DNA of 64,000 nucleotides, taken from contig JAJEKV010000051.1 of the NCBI GenBank assembly GCA_021234155.1, forward strand, positions 2,544,754 to 2,608,753, in the 5' to 3' direction. This document shows positions 40,991 to 53,960 of the stretch, in pieces. A model generated the notes under the pieces. That model did not search any database. It was not told where the DNA came from and saw only the letters and a program-made list of their open reading frames with translations. This DNA comes from Isoetes taiwanensis. Taxonomy: Eukaryota > Streptophyta > Lycopodiopsida > Isoetales > Isoetaceae. Position 1 is the first letter of the stretch; the number at the start of each line of letters is the position of its first letter. A program made the position numbers and the translations under genes.

Positions 40991-42688
40991 TCGGATGAGT
41001 ACTTGCAGCCATTTGCCGCCATTATCGAACTTAGGGCCTCTGGGAGATTCGGCCCTAGAGATACCACGAACCCTAAACATCAAGATTGTATTTTTCATTT
41101 CTATCTCACGAATGTTACCCAAATGTTAGTATGTAAAAAAAAGATTTTTCATGGTTTATGCAATCCGAAAATGTTATGCCCCTTATATCGGCTTCTAGTC
41201 ACCTCTACATATTTTTTAAAAAGAAATTGTCCACCTTTGCTTGTTTAATTTCCATCCTTCCGGTGCCTGCAATACTTGTGTCAAACTTTGCAATTATGCC
41301 CATAAGCATTAATTTTAACGGAAAACCATATTCCCTTATGGGGAAAGTGCATATTAGTCTAGAGGAGACCCTACAAGATTGTGATTCTCCTTAGCCTGAA
41401 AGCAAGCCCACCAGTAATTTAAGACCTGGAGATCTTTGAACCTATACACTTAAACATTTTAATGCTACATGGTTTATCGGTTATTGCTAAAGATAACATT
41501 TTATGGGCACTTTGCCCTTGTTTTACATCTCCCGTGTTGTTCATTCTTGCACTTTTGTGCTTGTCTTTGAGTAAAGCGGGACCGCCATCTAGGCTTAACA
41601 TTGCAAAAGCGATATCACGAACCTAAGTTACATGTCGGGTGCTTCTTTGTATGCTATGTTTGCTCTTATTACTTCTTTAGGGTCATGTCCTTGTGTGCTA
41701 TCTGGAGATGTTATGCAGAATATACTCAAATGCAGTAGATCATATGCACCTATGTTGCAACTGCTCATGTTATTCAAGCTTTACCAACATGCTACTGTTT
41801 GGTAGACTAGGCAACCTGCTGGGCATAACATTCCAGAACAGTATCTTGAACATATGCTATGTGTTAGTCCTTCCCATATGCATCTCGTGCAGTACGTTCA
41901 TCTTCTTTTATGTCTCCTAGCCATAGCCATTAATGTGAAAATGCTTTAATCTATTACTCATGTAGGGCCATGCCTTTGCCATCCTGAAAATATTTTGCCA
42001 ACTATACCTTGCTTGTGGTCACCTCTGCGTTTTTATAATGTCCACCCTTGCTTGTTTAATTTCCATCTTCTTGGTGTCCAGCATGTGTTCAACCTTGTAT
42101 TTATGCCCATAGGCATTGTATTTATGCCCTTAGGCATTAACTTTGGCAGGCAGCCATATTTCTTTATAGGGGAGGTGCAGATTAGTCTAGATAAGACTTT
42201 ACGATATTTTAATTCTCCTTAGCCGGAACTTGGCTCCATCATTAAGACTAGAGATGCCACCCACATACCGTATAACATCTTAATACTACGTGTCTCCTCA
42301 AATGTTTCTAAAAACAAAGCTCAATTATTTCTAAAAACAAACCTTACTGGGTCATGCCCTTATTTTCACATCTCGTCATGTTATTCCGTCTTGCCCGCTA
42401 TGCTTGTGCTGAGTAGGGTAGACCACCAACTAGGCTATGCTGCCCATGCTCAGAAATGCACCTGTACCATTTTTTCCACAATGTTACGTGGTGTATCCTT
42501 ATTGCTTACCAAGGGCCATGTCTTTGTGCCCTATCTGGAGATGTCATGCAGCCAGTATTGTATTTTTTCTAATCTGCCTCACGATTCTTACCCAAATGTT
42601 AGTATGCAGATAATTTGAGACACTATCAAAGATAGGTTTTTAAATTAACTTCTGAGCCTTGTACTGGGCAAAACCATCCGTTAATTTG

Positions 42689-42725
<37 letters not shown>
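42689..42725. repeat. short (AT)n array at E2 / inverted-repeat junction
   Basis: AT dinucleotides interrupted once by gt. They fuse smoothly into atatctatatctatactc of the inverted-repeat arm. Confidence 0.9.
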
Positions 42726-43258
<533 letters not shown>

Positions 43259-43494
43259 TTGCTAGTTTTTTTTCCTTATATATCTATATATGTGTGTTCT
43301 GGGATTTTCGGTTGGCAATTGAATGGACCATATTGACAAATGGTGTACCTTATTTACTTATTAAATACAAAGTTCTCTTGAGGAGTATTATTGAATTGTG
43401 TGTTTTTCTTTATGACATCCTCTTCAAAAGTATTAAAACTTTAGAATATAATGGAATTACAAAATGTTCTCTATTTATTCCAACTATGTTGCAG

Positions 43495-43781
43495 AGGAAA
43501 ACATTTGGGAATATGAGGAAAGAATCACCGATATGGTTAGGAGGGACGATCCCGGGCCGCCAGACCAGGACTATGGCCAGAGATATGGTGAATATCCAGA
43601 GTGGGAGGAAGGCTATGAAACCGAACCACCGCCACCAGGGGAACTCTACGACCCTGACAAAGGGCTAGAGATAGTTAACATCCTCAGGGATCGAGCTTTC
43701 GAGGATCTGAAGATGACCCCGCGGTCGCACAGGACTATTGGAATATGACCAGGCACGAAGCCTTCGAGGACGCCAACGACC
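43495..43781 (+). pseudogene. host-gene exon, left part, interrupted by copia insertion (copy 2)
   Basis: The same exon as 9182-9469. It keeps the Glu/Pro-rich segment and KGLEIVNILRDRAFEDLKMT, then shifts frame near 43725 where the first copy reads ctgtgtcgtacctggg. It ends at the copia target-site duplication CGACC (43777-43781). The remaining part is at 48842-48953. Confidence 0.65.
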
Positions 43782-44125
43782 TGTCGAGATATATGATATC
43801 GAGATCACCATCTTGTCGCTTGACAAAGACGCGACAAACTTCGCCTGGAGGTGCGACTATGTCTTGAATCAAGACTTCATCAAAGCACCTACACCAGCCC
43901 ACCCCTTGCCTTGCCTTAATTAGGTGCGGCAATAACTTGCCTTAATTAGTTACGGCATAATTATGTGTGGTTGGTAACGGGAGCAGTTATTATCTACTGC
44001 CCCTTTTTATATCTTGTATTCATACTTACATTTAACACAATTCCTTTTTGCTTTGTTTTGGGAGCTTGCGCTCTCGGATATCGGTGTGCATCCCCTTCTC
44101 TCCCTTTCTTGGTGCAACCTTGACA
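43782..44125 (+). repeat. copia 5' LTR (copy 2)
   Basis: 344 bp, TGTCGAG...CTTGACA. The PBS tggtatcagagc follows at 44126-44137. It is very similar to the 3' LTR, which indicates a fairly young insertion if CTG/CAG differences are discounted. Confidence 0.92.
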
Positions 44126-44137
44126 TGGTATCAGAGC
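44126..44137 (+). promoter_or_regulatory. copia primer-binding site (tRNA-iMet)
   Basis: tggtatcagagc immediately after the 5' LTR, identical to the first copy at 9808. Confidence 0.9.
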
Positions 44138-44175
44138 ACTAGGTGTGCTGAGATTGATTCAAGATCAACACAGCA

Positions 44176-45056
44176 ATGGAGAAGGATGCAAGCTACAACC
44201 AGATTACCTTCCCTGGCGGTCGTGTGATTCAAATCTTCGATGGCACAGGTTTCCAGCAATGGAAGAGAAGAATGACTCTCATTCTTAAGGCTGAAGGAGT
44301 CTGGGGAATTGTTAGTGGCCAAGAACCAGCACCCGAGCTTGCAGCAGATGGCAAGAATAAATCTGTTCTTGATGCTTGGCGCCACGGATGACAAGGCTAT
44401 GGCTACGATTGGGCTTTTCATTCTTTGAATCTCTTCTTGATGAGGTTCGAAGGAGAACAGCCATGATTTATGGAATGCTCTCATCCAAGAGCATGAAAAG
44501 AAGACCCATACACAAATTGGGCATTTGTATGTGAAGTGGTGAATATCTTGTTGGGAAGAGACCGAGAGTCTTGATAAATTCGGCAGACCGCATGAAGAAC
44601 ACCTTCGCAGAGATTGAAGCCTCCGGAGAAGAGAATAAGATCTCTCCTTCATTGCAATTATTCTTCTTTCTTAGGTCCTTACCCAATTCTTTCCATGCTT
44701 TTGCGCAGCAAGAACCTCATGCAAATTGCCGACATGGATCTCAATCGCAATCACTTCCGGCCAAGGAGGAGATCATGATGAGGAAGGATCTTTGGGATTA
44801 TCAAAGACGATCACAATGCTTTCTTTGCAGGTCATTCAGAGCCTAAATCCTATGCAAAAGGGAATGAGAAAGCTAAGAAAAAGAAGAATAACAAGATAGC
44901 AAACAATGCCTTCAAGGGTGCCGACAAAGAAAGGCACAAAGATCCAAGCAAAGCAGGTCCGTGACTATTGCAAGAAAGGCAATCATACCGCAGCAGAATG
45001 TAGGAAGAAGATGAAGGATCTTGAGCACAAACCGAAAGCTTTGGAGACAAACAAAG
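44176..45056 (+). pseudogene. gag: copia Gag (copy 2)
   Basis: It starts MEKDASYNQITFPGGRV at 44176. Capsid-like sequence is split over several frames by indels near 44390, 44450, 44530, 44700 and 44760. The nucleocapsid knuckle RDYCKKGNHTAAEC (44960-45000) has lost the first Cys of the first copy's VCDYC: tccgtgac here against tctgtgac at 10636. This again is a change next to a CTG. Confidence 0.85.
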
Positions 45057-46480
45057 CTTCAGCCAATGTGGCCCAAATTGTTGAAGAAGTAAGCGTAGCC
45101 AATGTGGTTCCCCGCAGAGCCCGGATTATGTCTATCTTTGTAAACAAGTGGCAGCCCCTCGCTCTATCAAATTCATCATGGATTCTCGTGCTACTGACTC
45201 ATATTAGTTGGCACAAAGATTGGTTTGAAAGTTTCAGACCTACCTCTTCCAATCACATTGTTCAAATTGGCGACAATAGTGAGCATCAAATCATGGAATG
45301 GGTGACATTCAAGTACCCACAAGTCTTGGTAATTTCACTCTAAAAGGGGTAATGTATGCTCCTACTTTGCGTAAAGATCTGATTTACATTTAACGCCTTA
45401 TCGATATGGGCACAAGAGTTATCTTTGATAGTGACGACTGCATTGTTCGCAGCAAAGTTACAAGAAAGAGCCTTGCTCGTGCTATTCGTACGGGTAATCT
45501 CTACCATTTAGGCCAAGAATATGCTGACCAAGTTGTTCTTGTAGCTGCTGGTAATGGTACACGGATGATCGCGTGGCATAAGAGGCTTGGACACATCGGT
45601 CTTAAAGCACTCAACCAGCTGCCCCAACTTGTAGAAGGTTTTGATCTTCATCAAAGACCCTACTCTTGCAAGTTGTGAGGCTTTGCGCATTGGGGCAAAC
45701 AACACCGCAGATCTTTCACTTTGATTGGATCTCGTGCACGCACTCTTCTTGAACTAGTACACACGGATCTTTGTGGTCCAACTCATGTTCCTTCTCTCGG
45801 GGTGCTTATTATTTTCCGACATTCATTGATGATTTGAGCAGGAAAACATGGGTCTATTTCTTGAAGCGGAAATCGATGCATTTGCCCATTTCCAAGAATG
45901 GAAAGCGCTTTGTTGAGAATCAAGTAGCCCATCGATTAAGAAGCTCAGATCGATAATGGTGGAGAATTTACCACCAAGCATTCAATCATTTTTGTGCTGA
46001 TCATGGTATTGAGCGCTAACTTACCGAGCCTCATACTCCCACAACATAATGGCGTTCTTCGAACGGAAGAATCGCAAGCATTGTTGACATGGCACGTTGT
46101 TTGCTCGCTCAATCCTCAGCACCCATTCAATTTTGGGCTGAAGCAAGAAGGTTCTCGGGTTTACCTTCTCAATAGATTGCCCATTAATTCGCGTGGAAAA
46201 ATCAGACTCTGAAGAAGCTTTCACCGGCATAAAGCCAAATTTGTCTCGCTTGCATGTCTTTGGATGTTTTGCCTTTATGCTTATTCCCAAAGCAAATCGC
46301 AAGAAACTTGAGCATACCAGCAAGAAAATGATTTTTGTGGGTTTTTCCGACCGGTGCAAGCATGGTTATAGGCTGATTGATCCGGATACCAAGAAGCTTT
46401 GTGTTAGTCGCGATGTTATTTTTCATGAAGATGTTTTCGCATTTCAAAGAAGGTTCAAAAACTCCTAATGTGGAATTTCT
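45057..46480 (+). pseudogene. copia protease and integrase
   Basis: The protease active site is at 45181-45189 and reads DSR where DSG is expected. Integrase begins with WHKRLGHIGLKALNQLPQL (about 45573) and a partial zinc-binding region (YSCKL, then a frame change). The core shows FIDDLSRKTWVYFLKRKS (45820-45880), a shifted segment around 45950-46080 that should hold the second and third acidic residues, and YLLNRLPINSRGK near 46165. HVFGCFAFMLIPKANRKKLE at about 46255 is the end region. Many frame changes exist. Confidence 0.85.
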
Positions 46481-46797
46481 TGATATCTCTCGCATGGATA
46501 ATGATGATGCCATAGCTTCCAATCCATCGGACTTCGGCCGATATTCCAAAGACCGCAAAGAAGACTGTGAAAGGGTTCCAAAGACAGCGGTCCCAAAGAC
46601 TGTAGTGCTTACAACACCCCGCTTTCCTCGATCATACAAGCAGATTTTAACACATCCAATCAAGAAGGAGATCTTGACCCATCCGATCCGTGAAGTGATT
46701 TTGATAATCCCGATCAAGGAGGAGTTGAAGAAGAACTTGGTCGAGGTAAAAGGAAAACGTTTTCCGTCCTCAAAGGTTTGCTTTCTATGCTGAAATT

Positions 46798-48360
46798 ATG
46801 CCCAAGATTATGGAGTTTTGTGGTGTCGCTATTATCGGTGAACCCACTAGCTATCGTGAAGCTATTTCATGTGTTGCTGCACCTCATTGGCAGCAGGCAA
46901 TGGACCACGAAATGGATTCTATTGTTCAAAATGGCACTTGGGATTTGGTTCCTCTTCCTCATGATAGGAAGGTTGTTGGTAACAAATGGGTCTACAAATG
47001 CAAGCTCCATCCCGATGGCACCATCGCAGCCTACAAAGCACGCTTTGGTTGCACAGTGGTTTCAGCAAAGAATATGGCATTGATTACTTGGAAACATTTT
47101 CTCCAATTGGTCAAGATGATGAGCATTCGTGATTCTTCTTGCATTTGCTGCTCATTATAATCTTGAGGTTCATCAAACAGATGTCAAGACAGCATTTCTT
47201 AATGGCAAACTTGATGAAGAAATATATATGAAGCAACCTCAGGGTTATGTCAAAGCTGGTGCTGAGCATTTAGTATGCAAATTGACGAAGGCACTTTATG
47301 GATTAAAGCAAGCATCACGTGCTTGGTACAAGACCATAGATTCTTTCTTCAAAGACCAAGGATTCCAGCCTATTGAGGCTGATTCTAATGTCTACATCCG
47401 TCGTCAAGGCAAGTTCTTACTCATCATTGCTTTGTATGTGGATGATTCCTTGCTCATAGGCAACAATAATGAGCACATTGCTGAATTCAAGACAAAGCTT
47501 GCCGCTAAGTTTCCAATGGTAGACTTGGGTGAAGCTCGCTATTGTTTGGGTTTGCAAATAGCAAGAGACCGGAAAAATGGGATTCTTCATATCTCTCAAA
47601 AGAAGTACATTGAAGAAATGCTTGAGCGCTTTGGCATGGCTGATTGCAATCCATCTAAAGTTCCTATGACTCCAGGTACTCTTCTCACTAAGAAAGATTG
47701 TCCACAACTCGATGTCAACGCCTTTCTATGGCAAAAGTTCCATTTCGCAATTGATTGGCAAATTTCATGTATTGCATGGTTTGCACCGCACTGATATTGC
47801 ATTTGTCGTTATAGCTCTAAGCCAATTTTTTCAGCAGATCCGTGTCATAAGCATTGGGAAATGGCCAAGCACATTCTCCGCTACTTAAAGGGTACCGCTG
47901 ATTATGGTCTTACATATCGCAAAGAATAGTGATGCTTTCTCATTGTCGACATATAGTGATTCCTCACTTAGCGATGTGATAGACAACCCGTGTCCACATC
48001 CGCATTTGTTTTCTCGCTTGCCAATGCTGCCATTGCTTGGATCAGCAAGAAACAAGGCCATGTATCTCTTTCATCCATCAAGTAGTATGTTGCAAAGATC
48101 TACAAAGCAGCTCGTGGAGATCATTAGTTTCAAGGACTTTCTTGCCGGCATTGGGCAACACACTCCTGGACCAGCAAGGATGCTCATGGATAACAAAGGT
48201 GGCATTGATTGGTGCTCCTCTGAAGTTCGGCATCCAAAATCTAAGCATGTTCCCAAGCATTATCATTTTGTAAGGGACCTTGTGGCTGATAAGGTGTTCA
48301 GATTGAGCATGTTCCTACACGGACAATACCGCAGATCTCTTGACTAAGCCTTTGGCTCGG
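46798..48360 (+). pseudogene. pol: copia reverse transcriptase and RNase H
   Basis: RT starts near 46850 (WQQAMDHEMDSIVQNGTWDL). The palm is open from 47129 to 47794: HQTDVKTAFLNGKLDEEIYM (catalytic Asp), LYGLKQASRAWYK, and YVDD at 47435-47446. RNase H is spread over several frames from about 47800, ending with SKHVPKHYHFVRDLVADKV (48240-48296) and a TDNTADLL/TKPLA-type end near 48312-48355. The frames before 47129 and after 47794 are interrupted. Confidence 0.9.
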
Positions 48361-48455
48361 AGCTCTTTTGAGTTTACATCGACTTGGTATTGGTCTTGAT
48401 AGATTCCAGATCTCATCTCCAGGAGGAGGAGGTTGAGCATGGAGATGGTGACCTC

Positions 48456-48496
48456 TCATCAAGGAGGAGTGTCGAGATACTCTCATCAAGGAGGAG
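48456..48496 (+). repeat. copia polypurine tract with 25-bp duplication
   Basis: The phrase tcatcaaggaggagtgtcga occurs at 48457 and again at 48482. The second copy runs into the 3' LTR at 48497, so the purine tract aaggaggag and the first bases of the LTR are duplicated in tandem. Confidence 0.8.
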
Positions 48497-48841
48497 TGTC
48501 GAGATATATGATATCGAGATCACCATCTTGCTGCTTTGACAAAGATCGACAAAGACTCAAAGACGTAGGTGCCGACTATGTGCTGAATCAAGACTTCATC
48601 AAGACCTACACCAGCCCACCCAATTTGCCTTAATTAGGTACGGCAACCGACTTGCCTTAATTAGTTAATGGCATAATTATGTGTGGTTGGTAACGGAGCG
48701 CTATTATTATCTACTTGCCCTTTTTTATATCTTGTATTCATACTTCACGCTTAACACAATTCCTTTTGTTTTGTTTTGGGAGCTTGCGCCTCCTGATATC
48801 TGTGCATCCCCTTCTCTCCCTTTCTTGGTGCAACCTTGACA
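48497..48841 (+). repeat. copia 3' LTR
   Basis: 345 bp, ending ccttgaca directly before the CGACC target duplication. Aligns with both 5' LTRs. Confidence 0.92.
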
Positions 48842-48953
48842 CGACCATCTTTGGCAACTCTTTTATGCGATGCGAAGGCTCTTTAACCTTCTGATTATCA
48901 GCCCAACATGGGAGTACCAAGCAATCATTGTCCAAGCCTGGGCACGCTTATAA
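48842..48953 (+). pseudogene. host-gene exon, right part, after the copia insertion
   Basis: If one CGACC is removed with the element, the left exon continues here in frame as HLWQLFYAMRRLFNLLIISP and then WEYQAIIVQAWARL, with a stop at 48951-48953. The fit of frame across a precise 5-bp duplication shows that the element landed inside a coding exon. The protein is not recognised. Confidence 0.75.
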
Positions 48954-49559
48954 ACTCGTCCGAAATGACGGAGAGTACCGCCACGCCGATCCTCAGACTT
49001 CTTCGCCAACCCCTAGGCTTGGTCTCTTCCGTTGTGTTTTCGTTGTTGTGGTTGGTGGGCAGGTGCAAGTAGAACTTTAAAAGTTCCCATTGTATCATAC
49101 CTACTTTTGTCTCAATCCATGTATCAATCAACCCGTTGTTGTACTCAACTTGAATGAAATACAAATATTGTTTTCTCGCTTGTATATACTTTTGTCTCGA
49201 TTAACTTAAAAAGGGATTGTACATTAATGTAAATCGCTTTTATATTTTCATGAATGATCCCTATAGACTGCGGTAATGTGAACGCTTTGGCAACACCCTC
49301 CAACGCCAAGAGGGCTCACCCCCTGAACAGAATTGATGTTAATGAAAAGGCAACTCGGGCGAAGTTGTGCTTATGTGTTGCATACCAATCCACCGCCACA
49401 TACTCGTGGAGGACGGACTGAATTACCTCCACACCATTGAGTCCACTCCGCACAACAGCCATCTCCTCCCAGCTAGCTAGCCCCTGCACTGCATTGCAGA
49501 AGGACTCATGCTAAGCGCCATCGGTTCCTCTAAGGATAGCGCCGCTTCCTCACATTCAA
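48954..49559. other. 3' flank of the split gene and unassigned sequence
   Basis: Probably the 3' UTR of the interrupted gene at first, containing aatgaaatacaaatattg at about 49152. The later part (49270-49559) has no recognised gene. The expected gypsy 5' LTR is not present here, so the left end of the next element cannot be placed. Confidence 0.45.
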
Positions 49560-50590
49560 CCACTTCGGTTCTTCGGGTCCTCGCCATCGATGCTGACCAT
49601 TCAAGGCGTAAGGATAAGGAATACCGAAAACCGCTGATACAAGCCTATCACTAGTATATGGAAGAACCGGAAGTTGGCTCGGGCTTTGATGGGAAATCCG
49701 AGGAGGCTTGAATGCGAATCTTGGTTGGACGAAATGAAGGAATTCGGGAAGTCCTATGGAATGACGGAGAAAGATACTGTGGAAGGTCGCCACCACAAAC
49801 CTTACGGAGTCTGCCAGATTTGGTGGAAGGGTTACGCCAGAGCTAAACACCGGATAGGAGCAGATGCAAGTTCGTGAAGTTTGCTAAGGCTTTTAAATCA
49901 AGATTACGCGGCCTCAGGCGCCGACAAATGCCAACAGATTCAGACCTTCTACAGGTTGGAACAGTATGGGCATGTCCCGCAGGCCTACACTCGACGTAAT
50001 TCATGCGTTTGAGGTTGTACGTGCTGTGAATGAATGAGAAAAGAGCAAGAGAGGGCTACATTGAAGGGTTGGCCCCATCCATTAAATAATGGTCAAGGCC
50101 ATCGACCCAAAGTCAAGAAGTGCAGAGGCGAAGCTAAGGCATTAAGCCTTGAGGAAGACACGCCAAGGAGCAGATCCGCGACCGCTCCTTACTCGCAGCC
50201 CACGGCCGCCCACACCTTACAAACCCCGCTCGCTAAGTCCGGCCCCCTCAAAGACAATTCTTATGGCCGCCAGAGAAGAAAGTCGCCTTTAGCACGCCGG
50301 ATAAGCGTAACAATGCGGGTAAGGAAGTTCGGGCCTTTACACCCATCCCTAAGGAGGCCGTGAGAACAGTCTCCCGAGATAAGGCATGCTACGGCAGATG
50401 AGGCCCGACACTTCATGCGTAATTGTCCCAGACGCCACGCCAGATCGCTTCAACCGCCATGGCCGTAATTCGATTGGGAAGATTTGGAGTCCAATCTTGT
50501 CGCGGAGGACTAGGCTCCCGAAAGTACATTCATGGTGCGCCTCATATTCTTGCCGCTATAGAAACAGTAACGCTGAAAGTCAGCCTCTCA
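49560..50590 (+). pseudogene. gag: gypsy Gag remnant (G2)
   Basis: Readable Gag-type pieces include CESWLDEMKEFGKSYGMTEK (about 49700) and GVCQIWWKGYARAKHRIGAD (about 49805). A zinc-knuckle end HFMRNCPRRHA is near 50410-50442, in a different frame from its first cysteine. Basic linker sequence lies between. Assignment rests on position upstream of protease and on the knuckle remnant. Confidence 0.6.
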
Positions 50591-50599
50591 TATTTCTAC

Positions 50600-50950
50600 A
50601 ATAGGCCAAGTAGACAAGAAGCCCTTCATAATTTTGATGGACACGGGTAGTAACGATAATTTTGCTTCTCCTAGAATGGCCCGTGCACCGTACCGGAAAC
50701 GTTGAGATCCCCGACCTAAGCCGGGCCACATTAGCTAGCGGTGAAGATCGCATTACACACTCATGGTCGCCGATTAACCTTTAAAATGGGGTTGCTGCAC
50801 CAGCTTGCCTTGGGTGCCCAATTAATGGACATTGGCAAATATGATCTTATTGTGGGAATGGAGTTTTTAGCGCCCCGCTGTGGCCCACATAGACCGTGGA
50901 GAAACGAGAGGTCACCTTCAACGCCGCTAATGGAGCACGGTGACGATAAA
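50600..50950 (+). pseudogene. gypsy aspartic protease (G2)
   Basis: KKPFIILMDTGSNDNFASPR at about 50617-50676 carries the DTGS active site, followed by a shift. KYDLIVGMEFLAP at about 50837-50875 is the conserved second strand/helix of retropepsins. A stop occurs in the intervening sequence. Confidence 0.8.
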
Positions 50951-51139
50951 AGGTGATTCATTACACCGCCATGCGCCAATGTCAATAAAGCAGCCTAGAA
51001 AAGCTATACGCAGAAATGAACTCCTTTGCCTCATTAAACTCGCTTCCATTGAGTCGACTCCAAACAGCCAGAAGTAATCGACACCTTACCATCGGACATT
51101 GCTACCCTTCTTCGAGAATTTAGCGATCTTTTTCCCAGA

Positions 51140-52462
51140 TGAGATCCACAAGCTTCCTCCTTTCTCGAGGGGTGGAATGTGAGATAACTCTTGAACTGTG
51201 TACTAAGCCTACCAAAGAAAGCCCTGCATCAATGAGTCCTCCTGAGTTAGCAGAGCTTAAGAAACAGCCTACAAGAGTTACTGAATTTGGGGTTTATTCG
51301 CCCAAAGTTTCACCATTTGGCGCTCCTATTCTTTTGTCAAGAAGAAAGATGGCTCCTTAAGGATGTGTATTGATTATAGGCAACTCAATAAGCATACCAT
51401 CAAGAATCGCTATGCTTTGCCTAGGGCGATGATCTTATGAACCGCCATAAGGAGCAAAATATTTTCAAAGATTGATTTGCGCCCGGTACCATCGATAAGG
51501 ATTAAGGAAGAGGACATCCATAAGTCCGCTTTTGCACTTTGATATGGGCATTATGAATTCAATCGCCATGCCTTTGATTGACCAACGCCTTGCTAACGCT
51601 TATGCGGTTGATGAATGACATCTTCCGCCAATACTTGGATGACTTTGTTGTCATTTTCTTTGATGACATTCTCATCTATAGTAAGACCTTTGCAAAGAAC
51701 ATGAACAACATCTTCGATTAGCTTTGCAAAAGCTAAGGCCATCAGCCTCTTTGCCAAGTTCTCTAAATGCAAGTTCGCCAATTCGAGGGTAGACTATTTG
51801 GGGCATATTATCTCGCCAGAAGGAATTGCTACAGACCCAAATTTTAAGATAGAAGCAAAGAAGGATTGGCCCATTCCAGCCTAATGTTTCAGAGGTCCCG
51901 AGTTTCTTGGGACTCGCAGGATATTATCGAAATTTGTTAAGGATTTTGCAACAATTGCCGCACCTCTTACTAATCTCACAAGGCATGAGAAAGTAAAGGA
52001 TTGATGGAACATTGGAGAACAAAAAGTCCAAGTCGGCTTTCGTAAGCTCAAGGATGCCTTTAACATCCGCGCATTGGCCCTACCTTGCCCGATCCTCGAA
52101 AAGGATAATCAAGAGCCACCGACGCTAGTAAGATAGCCACCGGTGGAGTTCTAATGCGTGAGGGGAGAGTTGTTGCTTACGATTCAAAGAAGATGAACGA
52201 TGCAGCAAATGATATCCTACCCATGACCAGGAGTCGCCGGCATTTTGTTCGTGTTTCCTCCGTATTTGGAGACACTACCTTCTTGGTAGAAGATTTCAGC
52301 CGGATACGATCATCGAGTCTCCGCCTATTTATCCACCCAGCCAAATCTCAATCTACACGCCACAGATGGATGGAATTCCTCGAGGAATATGACTTCGAGA
52401 TTGTATATAAACGTGGAAGCACAATGTGGTTGCGGATGCTTTGTCACGCCATCCCTTCATAA
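51140..52462 (+). pseudogene. pol: gypsy reverse transcriptase and RNase H (G2)
   Basis: Starts with [20 protein letters not shown] and [13 protein letters not shown] (51230-51350), the finger region. The palm around 51420-51720 retains the same bases as G1 but with at least six indels, so the DD-bearing strand is in a short frame. RNase H is readable as MREGRVVAYDSKKMNDAA (52154) and in fragments to 52462. It aligns with 270-1521 of G1. Confidence 0.85.
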
Positions 52463-52619
52463 CCCGCACCCATTGTAATGCCATTTCCACACTCACCAAA
52501 AGTTTGGGAAGCAAATAGAACAGACATCTTGGCCACGCATCCCTAATTTGTAATATTTGGGAAAGTTTGGGTAAGGAAGCCCAGATCGATAGAGAACGGA
52601 AGCATTCCGCTCATATAAG

Positions 52620-53960
52620 AAGGAGGGCAATTTATTATATTACAAAGATAAGTTGTGTGTTCCAAATGACTTCGTGGGTGCGTAAAAGCCGATTCTCCAT
52701 GATACACACAACAGCCTCTATAGCAGACATGCGGTTTTATGAAAACTTACTTTAAGATCCGCCCAGCCTATTTTGGCCTTCCATGAAGAAGGATATTGCT
52801 AGGTACATCAAACAAGTTGTCGTTTGTCAAAGAAACCAAGGCTGAGCAATTAAGAGTTCCCGGGAGTTGTAACCTTTGATGTGCCTAACGCCAAGTGGGA
52901 AGTCATAACCATGGATTTCATTGTGGGGCTTCCATGCATCTCCGCGGATATGATGCCTTAATGGTCGGGTCGACAAATTATCAAAGATGGCTCACTTCCC
53001 GCCATGTCGCACCATCGGACACCGCCTTCGACATTAATCGCCTTTGCTCTTTGCAAAGGAAATTTTCGTGTTACACGGGATGCCGAGAGTAATTGTATCG
53101 GATAGGGATCCTAAGTTTGTCGCTGCATTCGAAGGATTTCTTCGCCACCATCCGCAAGCTTGCCATGAGTATAAAACCTACCATCCCCATTGCATGGTCA
53201 AACGTAACGGTCAATCATTATCGAAGATATGCTAAGAAGCTATGTATGGAGTAAACAAATACAATGGGCTGGATTATATTTACTTGGTAGAATTCGGGCT
53301 TATAACAAAGACAAAAGTGAGTCTTCTAGAATGTCTCCCTTCATGATAAATTATGGCTATCAATGTCTTACTCGCAGATCGCAGCATAATCCTCGCTTCT
53401 AAAGTGGAGGTCTCTCAACAACTCCTTTTAGAAATGCAGCCTTGGTGGAAGAAGTTCTGAGTTACTTATTGGCCGTGACGCAATCGCCGAAGAGTCTAGT
53501 TTGATAAGCACCAACCCCACCTAATCTTCCGTGTGGGCTTAATCGGGCTTTGGCTTAAGATCAAAGTAAAAACAAGCCAAGCTTAAAATTGGTAATGTGA
53601 AGAAGTTGGCACCCGATGGCCGGGCCGTTTCAGATTATCAACGCCGTGGGAGAACAGCATATCGCTTGGACTTGCCACCCCGCTTGAAGATCCACAAGGT
53701 CTTTCACGGAGTCTTCGGAAGCAACACACCCCCCCGACCCGCAGGAGGTTTTGGATACCCCAACTCTCCTAGAAATGACCGAAGAGCAACCGAAATAGTG
53801 CCTCAAGCTCTCCTTGATCGAAGCTTACAAACGCACTTAAGGACTCAAATGTTGCAATACTTGGTCAAGTGGAAGCACTTACCGCTTGAAGATGCTACCT
53901 GGTGATGAAGATAGACCTTGAGAAGCACTATCCCGGACTTCATGCGGGAATCTCAAGGTC
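52620..53960 (+). pseudogene. int: gypsy integrase and chromodomain (G2)
   Basis: The integrase core shows MPRVIVSDRDPKFVAAFEGF near 53083-53140. The GPY/F end reads TAYRLDLPPRLKIHKVFHG (53655-53709), and the chromodomain remnant LRTQMLQYLVKWKHLPLEDA is at about 53840-53899. Frame changes are frequent. It matches 1740-3060 of G1. Confidence 0.82.

Larger units (their letters stand above)
43782..48841 (+). mobile_element. complete Ty1/copia element with target-site duplication
   Basis: A 5,060-bp element with LTRs at 43782-44125 and 48497-48841, PBS, gag, protease, integrase, RT and RNase H in copia order, and a polypurine tract. The 5-bp duplication CGACC flanks it at 43777-43781 and 48842-48846. 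The polyprotein frame is broken many times upstream of RT. The RT core is open for 221 codons. Confidence 0.95.
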
